DNA of 64,000 bases, from contig NZ_LRPC01000012.1 of the NCBI RefSeq assembly GCF_001592965.1, positions 496,001 to 560,000 on the forward strand, given 5' to 3'. The notes under the pieces were generated by a model. That model worked only from the letters and a program-made list of their open reading frames with translations, was not told the DNA's origin and did no database searches. Shown in pieces: positions 1-10,320 of this stretch. This DNA is from Roseivirga spongicola. GTDB lineage: Bacteria > Bacteroidota > Bacteroidia > Cytophagales > Cyclobacteriaceae. The first letter of the stretch is position 1; each line of letters starts with the position of its first letter. Position numbers and translations under genes: made by a program.

Positions 1-201
1 ATTTTTCATTATTCAAATGGTGTGTTCTGTTCCAAGTGTTCAGAATATGATACCATTTAGAAATTGAGAAGCTCTTTCTGAGTACTCAATAATCCCGAAT
101 TATTGCTAAAGCCTAAGATTAGTGTGCTTGGTCACACCCTATCTCTTGTGTTTACGCAATTCTAGAACCCCAAAATCAAAATCATTTAAAAAAGTAAAAT
201 A
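1..201. other. Leader region upstream of the RND operon
   Basis: No coding frame is convincing here. The stretch is AT-rich and ends at the adaptor start codon. I saw no TAnnTTTG promoter core and no regulator gene, so the regulator of the efflux operon, if local, lies to the left of the window. Confidence 0.4.
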
Positions 202-1299
202 ATGAACAAGAGAATTCTCTTTGTCATAAGCCTGTGTACCATGGTTTGGTATACAAGCTGTGAATCAGAAAAACATGAAGAAGGGCATCATGGCCACCTA
301 GATGCGACATTTCAAGTGACTAGCCCTGTTCGAATGGACACCACGCAAACGTTAAACTATGTCTGTCAGATTCATTCTATCAGACACATTGAGCTAAGAG
401 CCCTGGAAGAAGGTTATTTGGAAGAAGTCTATGTCGATGAAGGCCAGTTTGTTAAGAAGGGCCAGAAGATGTTTAAGATTATGCCAATGCTTTATGAAGC
501 CGAGCTGAAAAAAGCACAGGCAGAAGCGCAAGTAGCCCAAATTGAATATCAGAATGCTAAGTCTTTGGCCGACCAAAATATCATTTCTCAGAATGAGTTG
601 GCCTTAGCAGAGGCACACTATAATAAGGCAAAAGCTGAAGTTTCCTTAGCAGAAGTACACTTAGGGTTTACTGTTATTAAAGCTCCTTTCGATGGAATTA
701 TGAATCGTTTGGAAGCTAGAGAAGGTAGCCTTTTAGAAGAAGGCGAATTACTGACTTCTCTTTCTGATAACAGTAAAATGTGGGTTTATTTCAACGTACC
801 TGAGGCTGAATATCTAGATTTTCAGACCAATGCTAAGAAAGGCAATATGGCTGAAGTCAATTTGTTAATGGCCAATGGAAAAGTCTTTGCTGAGACAGGA
901 AAAGTGGAAACTATTACCGGAGAATTCAATAATGAAACGGGTAATATCGCTTTTAGAGCAACCTTCCCTAATCCTGACGGGCTTTTGAGACATGGAGAAA
1001 CTGGCTCCATACTTATGAGAGTTCCTCTCGAAAATTCGCTGCTAATTCCTCAAAAATCCACATTCGAAATATTGGATAAGCGATATGTGTATGTAATAGA
1101 TCACGAAAACAAGGTGCGTTCAAGACAGATCAGTGTTTTGGCAGAATTACCACACTTGTTTGTGGTAAATGGTGGTATAGCTGAAGATGAGAAAATATTG
1201 TTTGAAGGGCTGAGATTAGTTCGTGAAAACGATGAAATCCACTTTGACTTTATTGAGCCAATTAAGGCCATATCAAACCTGGAACTCTATTCAGAATAA
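202..1299 (+). CDS. RND efflux periplasmic adaptor (membrane fusion protein, HlyD/AcrA family), lipoprotein
   Basis: This is the periplasmic adaptor that bridges the inner-membrane pump and the outer-membrane channel encoded just downstream. A lipoprotein signal ends at Cys20 (W-Y-T-S-C). Residues about 60-95 and 155-185 form the split lipoyl/barrel-sandwich part, with an Ala/Glu/Gln-rich alpha-hairpin between (about 96-150), followed by the beta-barrel region (about 190-280). The length of 365 residues is usual for AcrA/MexA proteins. A short His-rich stretch (H25, H29, H30, H32) follows the lipid-anchored Cys; its meaning is unknown. The pump gene begins 24 bp downstream, so the three genes are one operon. 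The ATG at 202 follows a purine-rich stretch. Substrates cannot be told from sequence. Confidence 0.93.
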   Translation: MNKRILFVISLCTMVWYTSCESEKHEEGHHGHLDATFQVTSPVRMDTTQTLNYVCQIHSIRHIELRALEEGYLEEVYVDEGQFVKKGQKMFKIMPMLYEAELKKAQAEAQVAQIEYQNAKSLADQNIISQNELALAEAHYNKAKAEVSLAEVHLGFTVIKAPFDGIMNRLEAREGSLLEEGELLTSLSDNSKMWVYFNVPEAEYLDFQTNAKKGNMAEVNLLMANGKVFAETGKVETITGEFNNETGNIAFRATFPNPDGLLRHGETGSILMRVPLENSLLIPQKSTFEILDKRYVYVIDHENKVRSRQISVLAELPHLFVVNGGIAEDEKILFEGLRLVRENDEIHFDFIEPIKAISNLELYSE

Positions 1300-1323
1300 T
1301 TCGGAGACCAAAAAAGCTTAAAG

Positions 1324-4300
1324 ATGTTTAATAGAATATTACACAGGCCGGTTTTCGCTGTCGTGATTTCGGTCGTAATACTTTTTGTTGGGTCTCTGGC
1401 AATCAAGCAATTGCCCATTTCCCAATTCCCGCAAATAGCACCAACAACTGTCAGTATTTTCATAGCCTATCCGGGCTCAAGTGCCGATGTTTTGGTTCAG
1501 TCTACTCTGATTACGCTAGAGAACGCCATTAATGGTGTTCCTGGTATGCGATACATGTCTACAGATGCCACCAGTGCAGGTGAGGCAACACTGAATGTGA
1601 TTTTTGAACCGGGCACCGACCCCAATATGGCTACTATACAAGTCAAGACACGGGTAGATCAGGTAATGCCCCTCTTGCCGGAACTAGTTCAGCGAGAGGG
1701 GGTAATCATCACACCGATTCAGCCAAGTATGCTTATGTATGTGAACTTGTATGCAGATAATGAGCAGATAGACGAGAAGTTCCTTTTCAACTATGCTACA
1801 GTATCCATGATTCCTGAAATTCAGCGGATTAATGGTGTGGCTAGAGCTCAAATTTTGGGTAGCCGTAGGTACGCTATGCGTGTTTGGCTGAACCCAGATA
1901 GGATGAGAGCTTATAATATCTCTGTTGAAGAGGTAATGGAGGCCATGCAAGAACAAAGTATTCTTGGTAGGCCGGGTAGAATAGGGCAAAGCTCGGGTAT
2001 TGAAGCACAGTCGCTAGAATATGTACTGACCTATAAGGGTAGATATAATAAGCCGGAAGAATACGAGAGCATTATCATTAGAGCCAACTCGGAGGGGGAA
2101 AGTATTACACTTGGCGATATCTCGGAGATTGAGTTAGGTAGTGAATTCTTCGATATCTATTCAAATTTGGATGGTCACCCTTCAGCCGCAATTGTACTGA
2201 AGCAGAACTATGGTAGTAATGCCAGTGAAGTAATCGATGAGGTGAAGGATCTGCTGGAAGAAATGAAGGCAACGTTCCCTCCGGGTGTTGATTATAAAAT
2301 CAGTTATGATGTTTCTCAGTTCTTGGATGCCTCTATAGAAAAGGTAATTCATACCCTTGGAGAAGCCTTTATTTTGGTGGCAATTGTGGTATTCGTCTTC
2401 CTTGGAGACTGGCGTTCAACCTTGATCCCAACCTTAGCGGTGCCCGTTTCGCTGGTAGGAGCCTTCTTCTTTATGCAGATGTTTGGGCTGTCCATTAACC
2501 TAATTACACTTTTCGCTCTGGTCTTGGCCATTGGTATTGTGGTAGATGATGCTATTGTAGTAGTGGAGGCTGTGCATGAAAAAATGCATGCTAAGAACCT
2601 GAGTCCGTATAAGGCCACGCAAGAGGTTCTCCATGAAATTAGCGGAGCCATCATAGCCATTACCATGGTAATGACAGCGGTGTTCGTGCCATTGATTTTC
2701 ATGACAGGTCCGGTTGGAGTTTTCTACCGTCAGTTCTCAATCACTATGGCTTCTTCTATTGTATTATCATGTATTGTAGCCCTTACTCTTACTCCAGTAT
2801 TGTGTGCTATGATTCTGAAAAACAATCATGGAAAAGAGCGGAAGAAAAGTCCTATGGCCAAAGCTTTCGATGCTTTCAATAGACGATTCGATAGGTTTAC
2901 CGGTAGATATGCCGGCTTGCTAAAGAATATTGTGAGTAAGCGAATGGTTACTTTCATTATTCTAGTTGGCTTCTGTGCTGGAGTATATTTTGTGAACAAC
3001 TCTTTACCAGCAGGTTTCATTCCGGGAGAAGATCAAGGAACAATTTATGCTATTATTCAGACACCTCCGGGTTCAACACTTGAACGTACCAACCAGGTAG
3101 CTCAACAGCTGCAGAAGATTGCCGAGGAAGTTGAAGGCGTAGAGTCGGTTTCCTCACTGGCTGGTTACGAGATTATGACTGAAGGTAGAGGTTCTAATGC
3201 CGGTACCTGTTTGATCAACCTGAAGAACTGGTCGGATCGTGAACATTCCGTGAAGGAAATTATGGAAGAGCTGGAAGAAGAGTCTAAAGGTTTGGGTGCC
3301 ATTGTAGAGTTCTTTGAACCGCCAGCCGTACCTGGCTTTGGTTCATCGGGTGGTTTCTCCATGAGGTTGCTAGATAAGAACATGAATACAGATTATCTGG
3401 ACTTCGACAAGATCAACCAGCAGTTTCTGGAAGACTTAGGGAAACGACCAGAATTGACAGGTTTGTTTACCTTCTTCGCTGCTAATTATCCTCAATATGA
3501 GTTGGTTATAGACAATAAAGCTGCTATGCAGAAAGGTGTGTCCATCGGTAGAGCTATGGAGAACCTGAACATTATGATTGGTAGTACCTATGAGCAAGGC
3601 TTTATTCGTTTTGGCCGATTCTTTAAGGTTTATGTGCAGTCCGCTCCTGAATTTAGAAAGCTTCCTTCTGATGTATTGAATATGTACATCAAGAATGAAG
3701 AAGGAGAGATGGTGCCTTACTCTTCGTTTATGAAGCTGGAGAAAAAGCAGGGACCGAATGAGATCACTCGTTTCAACATGTATAACTCAGCGGCCATTAG
3801 GGGGCTTCCGGCTAAAGGCTATACAACAGCTCAGGCTGTAGCCGCCATTAGAGAAGTTGCTGCTGAGACCCTGCCAAAAGGTTATGACATTGCCTGGGAA
3901 GGTCTTTCTTACGATGAAGCAGAGAGTGGAAATCAGTCGGTTTACATCTTCATCATCGTACTCATATTTGTTTATCTGGTTTTAGCTGCTCAGTATGAGA
4001 GCTTCGTTATTCCTTTGGCAGTGATCTTCTCACTTCCGGTTGGGGTGTTTGGCTCATTCTTATTGCTAAAGCTTATGGGCTTAGATAACGACATCTATGC
4101 TCAGATTGGACTGATTATGTTGGTTGGTCTCTTGGGTAAAAACGCAGTATTGATTGTGGAATTTGCTGTTCAGAAACACAGACAAGGTTCTACCATTTTT
4201 GAGGCTGCCGTAGAAGGAGCTAAGGTACGTTTCCGCCCAATTTTGATGACATCATTTGCCTTTGTGGCTGGTCTTATTCCTCTGGTTAGAGCTACAGGAG

Positions 4301-4473
4301 CTGGAGCTATTGGAAACAAAACCATTGGTGCATCAGCCATGGGCGGAATGTTGTTCGGTACCATTTTCGGAGTCATCATCATTCCGGGTCTCTATTACAT
4401 TTTCGCCAAAATGGTTGAGGGCAGAAAGCTCATTCACGATGAACATGACAGACCATTAACTGAAGAGAGATAA
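1324..4473 (+). CDS. RND multidrug efflux pump, HAE1 (AcrB/MexB) type
   Basis: This is the inner-membrane proton-driven pump that expels hydrophobic or amphiphilic compounds through the adaptor and outer-membrane factor. At 1049 residues it has the full length of the HAE1 family. The proton-relay acids are present as D408-D409 in G-I-V-V-D-D-A-I, and the partner lysine is K939 in L-L-G-K-N-A, equivalent to AcrB D407/D408/K940. The two large periplasmic loops lie between TM1-TM2 and TM7-TM8. The double Asp motif and the neighbouring NodT-type channel argue for a drug or lipid exporter rather than a heavy-metal (HME) pump. The gene ends 2 bp before the outer-membrane factor gene. Confidence 0.95.
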   Translation: MFNRILHRPVFAVVISVVILFVGSLAIKQLPISQFPQIAPTTVSIFIAYPGSSADVLVQSTLITLENAINGVPGMRYMSTDATSAGEATLNVIFEPGTDPNMATIQVKTRVDQVMPLLPELVQREGVIITPIQPSMLMYVNLYADNEQIDEKFLFNYATVSMIPEIQRINGVARAQILGSRRYAMRVWLNPDRMRAYNISVEEVMEAMQEQSILGRPGRIGQSSGIEAQSLEYVLTYKGRYNKPEEYESIIIRANSEGESITLGDISEIELGSEFFDIYSNLDGHPSAAIVLKQNYGSNASEVIDEVKDLLEEMKATFPPGVDYKISYDVSQFLDASIEKVIHTLGEAFILVAIVVFVFLGDWRSTLIPTLAVPVSLVGAFFFMQMFGLSINLITLFALVLAIGIVVDDAIVVVEAVHEKMHAKNLSPYKATQEVLHEISGAIIAITMVMTAVFVPLIFMTGPVGVFYRQFSITMASSIVLSCIVALTLTPVLCAMILKNNHGKERKKSPMAKAFDAFNRRFDRFTGRYAGLLKNIVSKRMVTFIILVGFCAGVYFVNNSLPAGFIPGEDQGTIYAIIQTPPGSTLERTNQVAQQLQKIAEEVEGVESVSSLAGYEIMTEGRGSNAGTCLINLKNWSDREHSVKEIMEELEEESKGLGAIVEFFEPPAVPGFGSSGGFSMRLLDKNMNTDYLDFDKINQQFLEDLGKRPELTGLFTFFAANYPQYELVIDNKAAMQKGVSIGRAMENLNIMIGSTYEQGFIRFGRFFKVYVQSAPEFRKLPSDVLNMYIKNEEGEMVPYSSFMKLEKKQGPNEITRFNMYNSAAIRGLPAKGYTTAQAVAAIREVAAETLPKGYDIAWEGLSYDEAESGNQSVYIFIIVLIFVYLVLAAQYESFVIPLAVIFSLPVGVFGSFLLLKLMGLDNDIYAQIGLIMLVGLLGKNAVLIVEFAVQKHRQGSTIFEAAVEGAKVRFRPILMTSFAFVAGLIPLVRATGAGAIGNKTIGASAMGGMLFGTIFGVIIIPGLYYIFAKMVEGRKLIHDEHDRPLTEER

Positions 4474-4475
4474 TC

Positions 4476-5909
4476 ATGAGTAATAAGTATATAAATAAAT
4501 GTGTAGGAATAGCCTGTCTGACCTTAGTCTTATCGGGATGCGGGGTTCCTGCTTTGGTCGAAAAGACGGCTAATTCGTCAGTTCCTGAGAGCTTTGTAGG
4601 CTCTCAGGATACTACGAATACCGCTCAAATGAAGTGGAAGGAGTTCTTTACAGACCCTTATTTGGTCTCGTTGATTGATACAGCACTGAACAATAATCAA
4701 GAGGTGAACATTATGCTTCAGGAAATTGAAATTTCCCGAAACGAAGTAAGTGCCAAAACGGGGGAGTATCTGCCTTCTGTGAGTTTAGGAGCAGGTTTGG
4801 GAGTTGATAAAGTTGGGAGATATACCCGTAATGGTGCTGTTGAACATAATTTAGAAGTAGATGAAGGAGAGGAGTTTCCGGAACCACTTGGCGATTACAT
4901 GGTAGGCGCTTTTGCCAATTGGGAAGTAGATATCTGGAGAAAACTCAGAACTTCTAAGAAATCTGCATTAACCAGATATCTGGCTTCTGTTGAAGGCAGA
5001 AACTTTATGGTGACCAATCTAATTGCAGAGATCGCTAACTCTTATTATGAGCTATTGGCTTTAGATACGCAGTTGGATATTGTGAATCAGAACATCCAGA
5101 TTCAAAGTAACGCTTTGGAGATTGTGAAATATCAGAAGCAAGCAGCTAAAGTTACGGAGTTGGCGGTGAAGCGATTTGAAGCCGAAGTTTTCAATACGAG
5201 AAGCTTGCAATTCGATATTAAGCAGCGAATTGTTGAAACGGAAAATAAAATCAACTTTCTGATTGGGCGATTCCCTCAGTCAGTTTTGAGAAGTACAGCT
5301 GATTTTAACGAGTTGGTTCCAGCGACTATTCAAGCTGGGGTTCCTGCCCAGTTGCTTCAGAACCGTCCAGATGTTCGTCAGGCAGAATTGGAATTAGAGG
5401 CAGCCAAGCTAGATATCCAAGTAGCTAGAGCTAACTTCTACCCATCGCTTGGAATAACAGGAGGTATCGGTCTCAACGCGATCAGTCCTAAACATCTGAT
5501 AAGCTTTCCGGAGTCCATGATTTTTGGATTAGCAGGAGACTTAATGGCCCCATTGGTTAACAAAAAGGCCATTAAAGCTGAATATCAGAATGCAAATGCC
5601 AAGCAGATTCAGGCCATTTATGAATACGAGCGAACAATTCTGAATGCCTATATAGAAGTGGCTAATCAGCTGTCCAACATTTCGAACCTACAACAAAGTT
5701 ATGACTTGAAGGAGCAGCAGGTGAATGCACTTACAGAGTCTATCAGCATTTCGAACAACTTGTTTCGATCTGCTAGAGCAGACTATATGGAGGTTTTGCT
5801 GACTCAAAGAGATGCCTTGGAGTCAAGATTCGAGTTGGTAGAGACTAAAGTAAGGCAAATGAATGCCGTAGTTCATGTTTACCAGGCACTGGGAGGTGGC
5901 TGGAACTAA
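4476..5909 (+). CDS. Outer-membrane efflux lipoprotein, NodT/OprM (TolC) family
   Basis: The outer-membrane channel of the tripartite RND system. The signal peptide ends at a lipobox with Cys22 (L-V-L-S-G-C). Two repeated OEP halves follow (about 65-255 and 275-470), each rich in Ala, Glu and Gln heptads typical of the TolC alpha-barrel. The motif N-R-P-D-V-R-Q-A-E-L-E at about residues 295-305 is a hallmark of NodT-type proteins. The start codon follows the pump stop by only 2 bp, so translational coupling is likely. A rho-independent terminator closes the operon about 45 bp downstream. Confidence 0.94.
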   Translation: MSNKYINKCVGIACLTLVLSGCGVPALVEKTANSSVPESFVGSQDTTNTAQMKWKEFFTDPYLVSLIDTALNNNQEVNIMLQEIEISRNEVSAKTGEYLPSVSLGAGLGVDKVGRYTRNGAVEHNLEVDEGEEFPEPLGDYMVGAFANWEVDIWRKLRTSKKSALTRYLASVEGRNFMVTNLIAEIANSYYELLALDTQLDIVNQNIQIQSNALEIVKYQKQAAKVTELAVKRFEAEVFNTRSLQFDIKQRIVETENKINFLIGRFPQSVLRSTADFNELVPATIQAGVPAQLLQNRPDVRQAELELEAAKLDIQVARANFYPSLGITGGIGLNAISPKHLISFPESMIFGLAGDLMAPLVNKKAIKAEYQNANAKQIQAIYEYERTILNAYIEVANQLSNISNLQQSYDLKEQQVNALTESISISNNLFRSARADYMEVLLTQRDALESRFELVETKVRQMNAVVHVYQALGGGWN

Positions 5910-5954
5910 GAAATAGTTATAGTTAGTAGTTTAATTTTAGTTTGTTTTGGTTGG

Positions 5955-5988
5955 AAAAGCCGTTCTGCATTCGTGGAACGGCTTTTTG
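5955..5988 (+). terminator. Rho-independent terminator of the RND operon
   Basis: An 11-bp perfect stem (AAAAGCCGTTC paired with GAACGGCTTTT) with a 10-nt loop is followed by a T tract. It lies 45 bp after the outer-membrane factor stop codon. Confidence 0.85.
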
Positions 5989-6115
5989 ATTTTAAGATTA
6001 GTCGGCTTTTGCAAGTCCCAAGACTATGGCTAAATCATTGGTGATATTATATGACCAGATTTCAGGCTGCTGAGAGGATCAGGGTTCAGATTTAGTACTT
6101 CTTATAAACTCCTCT

Positions 6116-7279
6116 TTAACGATTTCCTTTAGCACGGTTATGCGGCTTGCAAAGCATTTCGCAGTTCTTCGTATCTGTTGCACCGCCTTTGCTCCAAGCT
6201 GTTACGTGGTCGGCATCCATGTCTTTGAGCGCCCAAATCTTGGTCTTGTTAGAGTCATGACCAATGGCACAGTAAGAACAGTTGCTCTGGCCATTAGCTT
6301 CCGCCTTTTTGGTCTGAGTAGCATATACTGATTTCTTGGTGGCCTCACTGAATACACGCACGTTCAGTAGTTTGGTGTCTTCTGAACCGCCAAGAATGTA
6401 TTCAAAAATGCCACGTTTATCGGTAATGAACGAATCTTCAATAAGTGCTTGTACTTGCTCGGATACTTTCTTCGGGTCGTAGGGCTTTTTGTGGTGTTCT
6501 TCATAAAGACGACCCCATTCCAAACCGCACATTTCCTTCTCTACATCTATAAAGATAGTACTGACCCAATCGATAACGCTGTTGAAGTAGGTCTTCAGTT
6601 CGTTGATATTGGTATCCTTACGGTGGCGGCTCATGTAGTTGTCTATGTTGCCCTTGCTCACCCAATCGAGTGCGCATTGCAAAAACTCCTGCCTGTTGGC
6701 ACTGCCCTTTACATAGGCCGACCATTTCTGAATATTGGCGTTCTGCGTATTGCTGAATTCTTCCTTAGCCAATGTGACGAAAGGCCCTGAATAGATGGCA
6801 TTGAGCAACTCTTGTGCATTGAGCGGAACACCCGCAATGTTAATAGTCTTGAACCATTCCTTTATCTCGCTTTCCTCGCCTTCGCACACATAAATGGTGA
6901 GTTTGGTATTGAGAATTCGCTCCTGCTTGTCTTTGGAAATGCCGCTGAAGTACTGCTCCATGCCATTCTCGTCCTTTACGGCAAAGCGGTTGGTAACATA
7001 CCGCCCGAAACTGGTAATGCGCTGTTGTCCATCCAATACTTCATACTTGTCTTCGGCCACCTTTACAAAGTAGATGAGCCCCAAGGGGTATTCCTTCAAT
7101 AAGGATTCTATAACGGCTACATCTCGTTTGCCATCTGCATAGATATAGTTGCGTTGGTATTCGGGCTGTATGGTCAGTTGGCCTGCCAAGCCGAAAAGCC
7201 CCTTGCCTTCCAGTTCGTTATAATGGAATCCCTCGCAAATGGCGGCTATGGTAATATCGGTTTTGAGTGTGGTTTTCAT
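6116..7279 (-). CDS. DUF262 (ParB-like nucleotidase) protein with C-terminal HNH nuclease domain
   Basis: Last gene of a three-gene restriction-like cassette. Residues 1-250 are a DUF262 domain with the signature D-G-Q-Q-R at 83-87, which in GmrSD/BrxU-type proteins belongs to the nucleotide-using module. The C-terminus (334-387) is a zinc-dependent HNH nuclease: C334-x2-C337, D357-H358, N372, C373-x3-C377 and H380-N381. GmrSD instead carries a DUF1524 HNH domain, so this is a relative and not GmrSD itself. Its start overlaps the methyltransferase stop by 4 bp (ATGA type), which indicates co-translation. It probably acts as a DNA-cleaving effector controlled by the methylation state of DNA; that role is inference. 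Confidence 0.85.
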   Translation of the reverse strand: MKTTLKTDITIAAICEGFHYNELEGKGLFGLAGQLTIQPEYQRNYIYADGKRDVAVIESLLKEYPLGLIYFVKVAEDKYEVLDGQQRITSFGRYVTNRFAVKDENGMEQYFSGISKDKQERILNTKLTIYVCEGEESEIKEWFKTINIAGVPLNAQELLNAIYSGPFVTLAKEEFSNTQNANIQKWSAYVKGSANRQEFLQCALDWVSKGNIDNYMSRHRKDTNINELKTYFNSVIDWVSTIFIDVEKEMCGLEWGRLYEEHHKKPYDPKKVSEQVQALIEDSFITDKRGIFEYILGGSEDTKLLNVRVFSEATKKSVYATQTKKAEANGQSNCSYCAIGHDSNKTKIWALKDMDADHVTAWSKGGATDTKNCEMLCKPHNRAKGNR

Positions 7280-8385
7280 TTCACTGGTTTTTTGTGTTTG
7301 ATAACGATACGGTCGTACATCCTTCGATATGTGCCATCGTCATTTGGGATATAAAAACGTGGGCCGCCTTGCATGTAGGTGCCTTTTTCGGCTATCTGTG
7401 AGATTGGTACTCCAAGTGTTCGACTTGATCCAAGTATCTCAAACTGATCGGGGTTATACTTGTCAAGAAAGCTGATTGGAACTCCCATAGCTCCTTTAAA
7501 ATCACTTGGAATAGCATCAGTAAAAGGCACTTCAATAGCATCAAAATTTGCGTATCTATCATATGCCTCTTGGCCTTTCAACTTCTTGTGAAATTTCAAA
7601 TTGTCCGTCATGCTCATCAATTGTAATGGTTGATGACGTTTTCCATGGTCAATGGTAGTAAACCAGCAAACATTGCGGAATTTGACCAATCCTGTCTCAG
7701 GATAATAAACACCTTCTCCATACTCCTCAGCAAATGGTGTTGCAAAAAAAGCGTTGCCTGCATGAAAGCCATTTCCTAACCACATCTTGTTCTCCTTAAT
7801 CAACGGAAATACCTCTTTGTAGGTAATGGCATTCATATTTCCAATGATCACGAACTGCTTATCTGCTTCCCGTATCCACTTCAAAAAATCACGAAACAGT
7901 GAGAAAGGCGGGTTGGTAATGATGATGTCGGCCTCATTACGTAGGGTTTTTACCTCAGGGCTGTTGAAGTCGCCATCACCTTTCAAGTAATTCCATTCCA
8001 GATCGTCCACATCTATTTTGCCATCTCCTGAAATGTCGCGAGTTAGCGTAAAGATCTTGCCCTTTTTTCGTGTCTTCTTGCTGTCATATTGAGGGGCGCT
8101 TTCCTCAAACATAGTCACTTGGTAACCGTTCTTGTAGAGTTTGCTATCTACTGCATAGCTGGTGCTAATGAGTTTCTTAAGCCCAAAACGCTCAAAATTC
8201 TGCGCAAAGAACTTGGTAAAGTTGCTCCATTCAGGGTCATCGCATGGTAAAAGAATGGTCTTGCCCTTGAATACATTGGGGTTGTAATCGAGGTAGGCAT
8301 TTATTTCTTTTTCTATATCGTGGTACTGCGTATAGAACTCATCGTTCTTGGCTTTCTTTGCAGCTGTAAGGTTGGTATTGGCCAT
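7276..8385 (-). CDS. EcoRI-family adenine-specific DNA methyltransferase
   Basis: Predicted N6-adenine methyltransferase of the EcoRI modification family. It shows the family's C-D-D-P-E-W-S-N-F block (48-56), the equivalent of the AdoMet-binding region, and the catalytic N-P-P-F tetrad at 158-161. The length of 369 residues is somewhat larger than M.EcoRI. It would protect host DNA at a specific site. The gene lies between a PD-(D/E)XK nuclease (4 bp upstream) and a DUF262-HNH gene (4-bp overlap), so all three are surely one operon. The target sequence cannot be inferred. GC content appears visibly higher in this gene and the DUF262 gene than in the nuclease gene, which may indicate assembly from different sources. 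Confidence 0.88.
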   Translation of the reverse strand: MANTNLTAAKKAKNDEFYTQYHDIEKEINAYLDYNPNVFKGKTILLPCDDPEWSNFTKFFAQNFERFGLKKLISTSYAVDSKLYKNGYQVTMFEESAPQYDSKKTRKKGKIFTLTRDISGDGKIDVDDLEWNYLKGDGDFNSPEVKTLRNEADIIITNPPFSLFRDFLKWIREADKQFVIIGNMNAITYKEVFPLIKENKMWLGNGFHAGNAFFATPFAEEYGEGVYYPETGLVKFRNVCWFTTIDHGKRHQPLQLMSMTDNLKFHKKLKGQEAYDRYANFDAIEVPFTDAIPSDFKGAMGVPISFLDKYNPDQFEILGSSRTLGVPISQIAEKGTYMQGGPRFYIPNDDGTYRRMYDRIVIKHKKPVK

Positions 8386-8389
8386 AGTC

Positions 8390-9442
8390 TTATTCTATAC
8401 AGGTTTCGATAGTAGCGTTTAATTCAGGGTATTTGCTAAAAATATTGCTCACCATTTTTCCAGTTCCTTTTCCATGCTGGTTGCTAAAAGCATATGTTTT
8501 ACCATCAAATATTAATAATTGATCATCTCCATTAAACCACCGAGCTGGATCATATTTTCTCTTATTTAACCCAATATATTTCTTTTCAAATTCTTGGGTT
8601 GACTTACAAATTTTATCCACAGAAATCCATCTTCCCTTTCCGGTAAACTCAATGAGTAGAGCTGGTGCAATTCCCGAATCAACACAGTGCCTTATTGCTA
8701 AGATCATTGTTTCTCGTTTATTCAAGCTTTTATGAATGACTCCATTAAGGTTGAGATTGAATTTGGTATAATCTCTATTGCTTTCACGTCTGGCCTGTCT
8801 TTGTTCTGTTGTCTTTTCTCTTAGTTTAACTTGATAGTCTGCAGTTTCTGGGGGTGGAATGATCTGCTGAATATCTAGGTACAATCGATCTCCGTCTTTT
8901 TGAGGAGTGATGCGGATACATTTAATGTCTATTTCAAAATCTATAAGCCAAAGCACCGAGTTGGTGATTTCTTTTGAAAAATCTGCTGAGACAAGGATGA
9001 TTCTTACTTCATTTCCGAAGGCATCTTCATTACTCTCATCCCACTCTAAAAATTCCAATATGGCAGCCTCAGCATTAGTTTCATGGTTTCCTTTTCTTGA
9101 GAGATAACTTTGGTGAGCCTTTACAGCTTTGTCAAAAGTTAAGTGAGCCACCATTGAGGCATATCGGATGGATTGTAATTCCATATGGCCGCCATCTTCT
9201 GTGCGTTTTAGTTCAACTACCACCAAGTTCGCTGCTTTATCCAGGCATAGAATGTCTACCTTTCTTCTACTGTCTTCCCAATCTCCAAATTCGCTCGCTA
9301 ACACATAGAGTCCTGGCTCTATTGCATCAATTGAATTGATGATGAATTTTTGTAGATCCCTTGCCTCTAGAATGTGCTCATTGGCAAAAGAGGTCTTTTC
9401 TAATTCTATTAATTTCTCATCGCTGAGTTTGAAGATGGCCAT
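8390..9442 (-). CDS. PD-(D/E)XK nuclease, NucS/DUF91-like, of a restriction-like cassette
   Basis: First gene of the cassette. Residues about 22-120 form a restriction-endonuclease fold similar to the catalytic part of NucS/DUF91 proteins: E26, then D63 in K-V-D-I-L, then E77-L-K79 in V-V-V-E-L-K-R, and a Q90-x3-Y motif (L-Q-S-I-R-Y-A). About 230 further residues have no domain I recognise; they could hold DNA recognition. There is no cognate specificity gene nearby, so the nuclease may supply cleavage with the adjacent methyltransferase giving protection. Alternatively it handles damaged or branched DNA. ATG at 9442 is the only good start. Confidence 0.8.
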   Translation of the reverse strand: MAIFKLSDEKLIELEKTSFANEHILEARDLQKFIINSIDAIEPGLYVLASEFGDWEDSRRKVDILCLDKAANLVVVELKRTEDGGHMELQSIRYASMVAHLTFDKAVKAHQSYLSRKGNHETNAEAAILEFLEWDESNEDAFGNEVRIILVSADFSKEITNSVLWLIDFEIDIKCIRITPQKDGDRLYLDIQQIIPPPETADYQVKLREKTTEQRQARRESNRDYTKFNLNLNGVIHKSLNKRETMILAIRHCVDSGIAPALLIEFTGKGRWISVDKICKSTQEFEKKYIGLNKRKYDPARWFNGDDQLLIFDGKTYAFSNQHGKGTGKMVSNIFSKYPELNATIETCIE

Positions 9443-9743
9443 CTTGTGTGATTCTTTTAAATGAAAAGGTCAATTCGCTGCCTTTCATGATTAGTTGAAG
9501 TTTAAAATAAAATTAAAGTCTGAGATTTTTCAACCCTAATCTTTTAAATAGGTAGAAAGGAGTTTAGTATGATGTAAACACTTATGATGCTCTTCTCAGT
9601 TTGCGAATGAATATATACCGGGAACTGCGCTTTGCTTGCAGAATGGCTTGCAATAATTATTTACATATGATATGATGAAAATAGACTCTTAGAATTAATC
9701 GAGGAGTAATTGACTAATGACCAATCAACTAATGACCAATTTC
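9443..9743. other. Intergenic region between nuclease cassette and ruvC
   Basis: No gene is visible. Nineteen bases upstream of the nuclease start there is a near-palindrome (ATGAAAAGG at 9461-9469 and CCTTTCAT at 9481-9488) that could be an operator for the cassette. At 9713-9725 and 9728-9740 the 13-mer ACTAATGACCAAT is directly repeated with 2 bp between. The rest is AT-rich without obvious structure. Confidence 0.4.
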
Positions 9744-10298
9744 CTACTTCACCCTTCCCGGATTTTCGCTGATAAAGCTTTTCCAACTAGCGGAACGAGA
9801 TTGAGCATTTCCGTTCTGAAAGTGATGACAAATAGCAACGCCTAGCGCATCGGTAGCATCGAGCATTTTCGGGAGCTCTTTAATGTTGAGCAAGGTTTGA
9901 AGCATGGCTGCTACTTGCTCTTTTGAGGCATTTCCATTTCCGGTAACTGATTGCTTTACCTTCTTAGGAGCATATTCAGTAATAGGAATGTCTCTGGCCA
10001 AAGCGGCTGTCATGGCAACTCCTTGCGCTCTGCCTAGCTTCAGCATAGACTGAATGTTTTTTCCGTAGAAAGGTGCTTCCAGAGCTACTTCATCCGGGTG
10101 AAATTCTTCTATAATGGAAGTGACACGCTCAAAAATCTTCTTGAGTTTGAGTTCATGGCCAACGTATTTCTTCAAGTGAATGACGCCAAATTGAAGCAGT
10201 GAAAGCTTTTTTCCTTCTACTTTAATCACTCCATAACCCATTACACTGGTGCCGGGGTCAATACCGAGAATAATCTTTTCCTGAATCGCTTTTGCCAT
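9744..10298 (-). CDS. ruvC: Holliday junction resolvase RuvC
   Basis: Endonuclease that resolves Holliday junctions with RuvAB during homologous recombination. The four metal-binding acids of the family are all present: D14 (I-L-G-I-D-P-G-T), E74 (V-A-L-E-A), D147 and D150 (L-D-A-T-D-A-L). The length of about 184 residues is normal for Bacteroidota. I chose ATG at 10298 because the longer frame opens with a TTG at 10316 and a hydrophobic tail not seen in RuvC. It lies 22 bp downstream of the CPBP protease gene and on the same strand. Confidence 0.95.
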   Translation of the reverse strand: MAKAIQEKIILGIDPGTSVMGYGVIKVEGKKLSLLQFGVIHLKKYVGHELKLKKIFERVTSIIEEFHPDEVALEAPFYGKNIQSMLKLGRAQGVAMTAALARDIPITEYAPKKVKQSVTGNGNASKEQVAAMLQTLLNIKELPKMLDATDALGVAICHHFQNGNAQSRSASWKSFISENPGRVK

Positions 10299-10320
10299 TG
10301 GTGGCAATATAAGCAAAAGC

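Noticed and set aside
1324..4473. Heavy-metal (CusA-type) RND pump
   Set aside because: The His-rich stretch in the adaptor is suggestive, but the pump has the D-D pair of HAE1 pumps.
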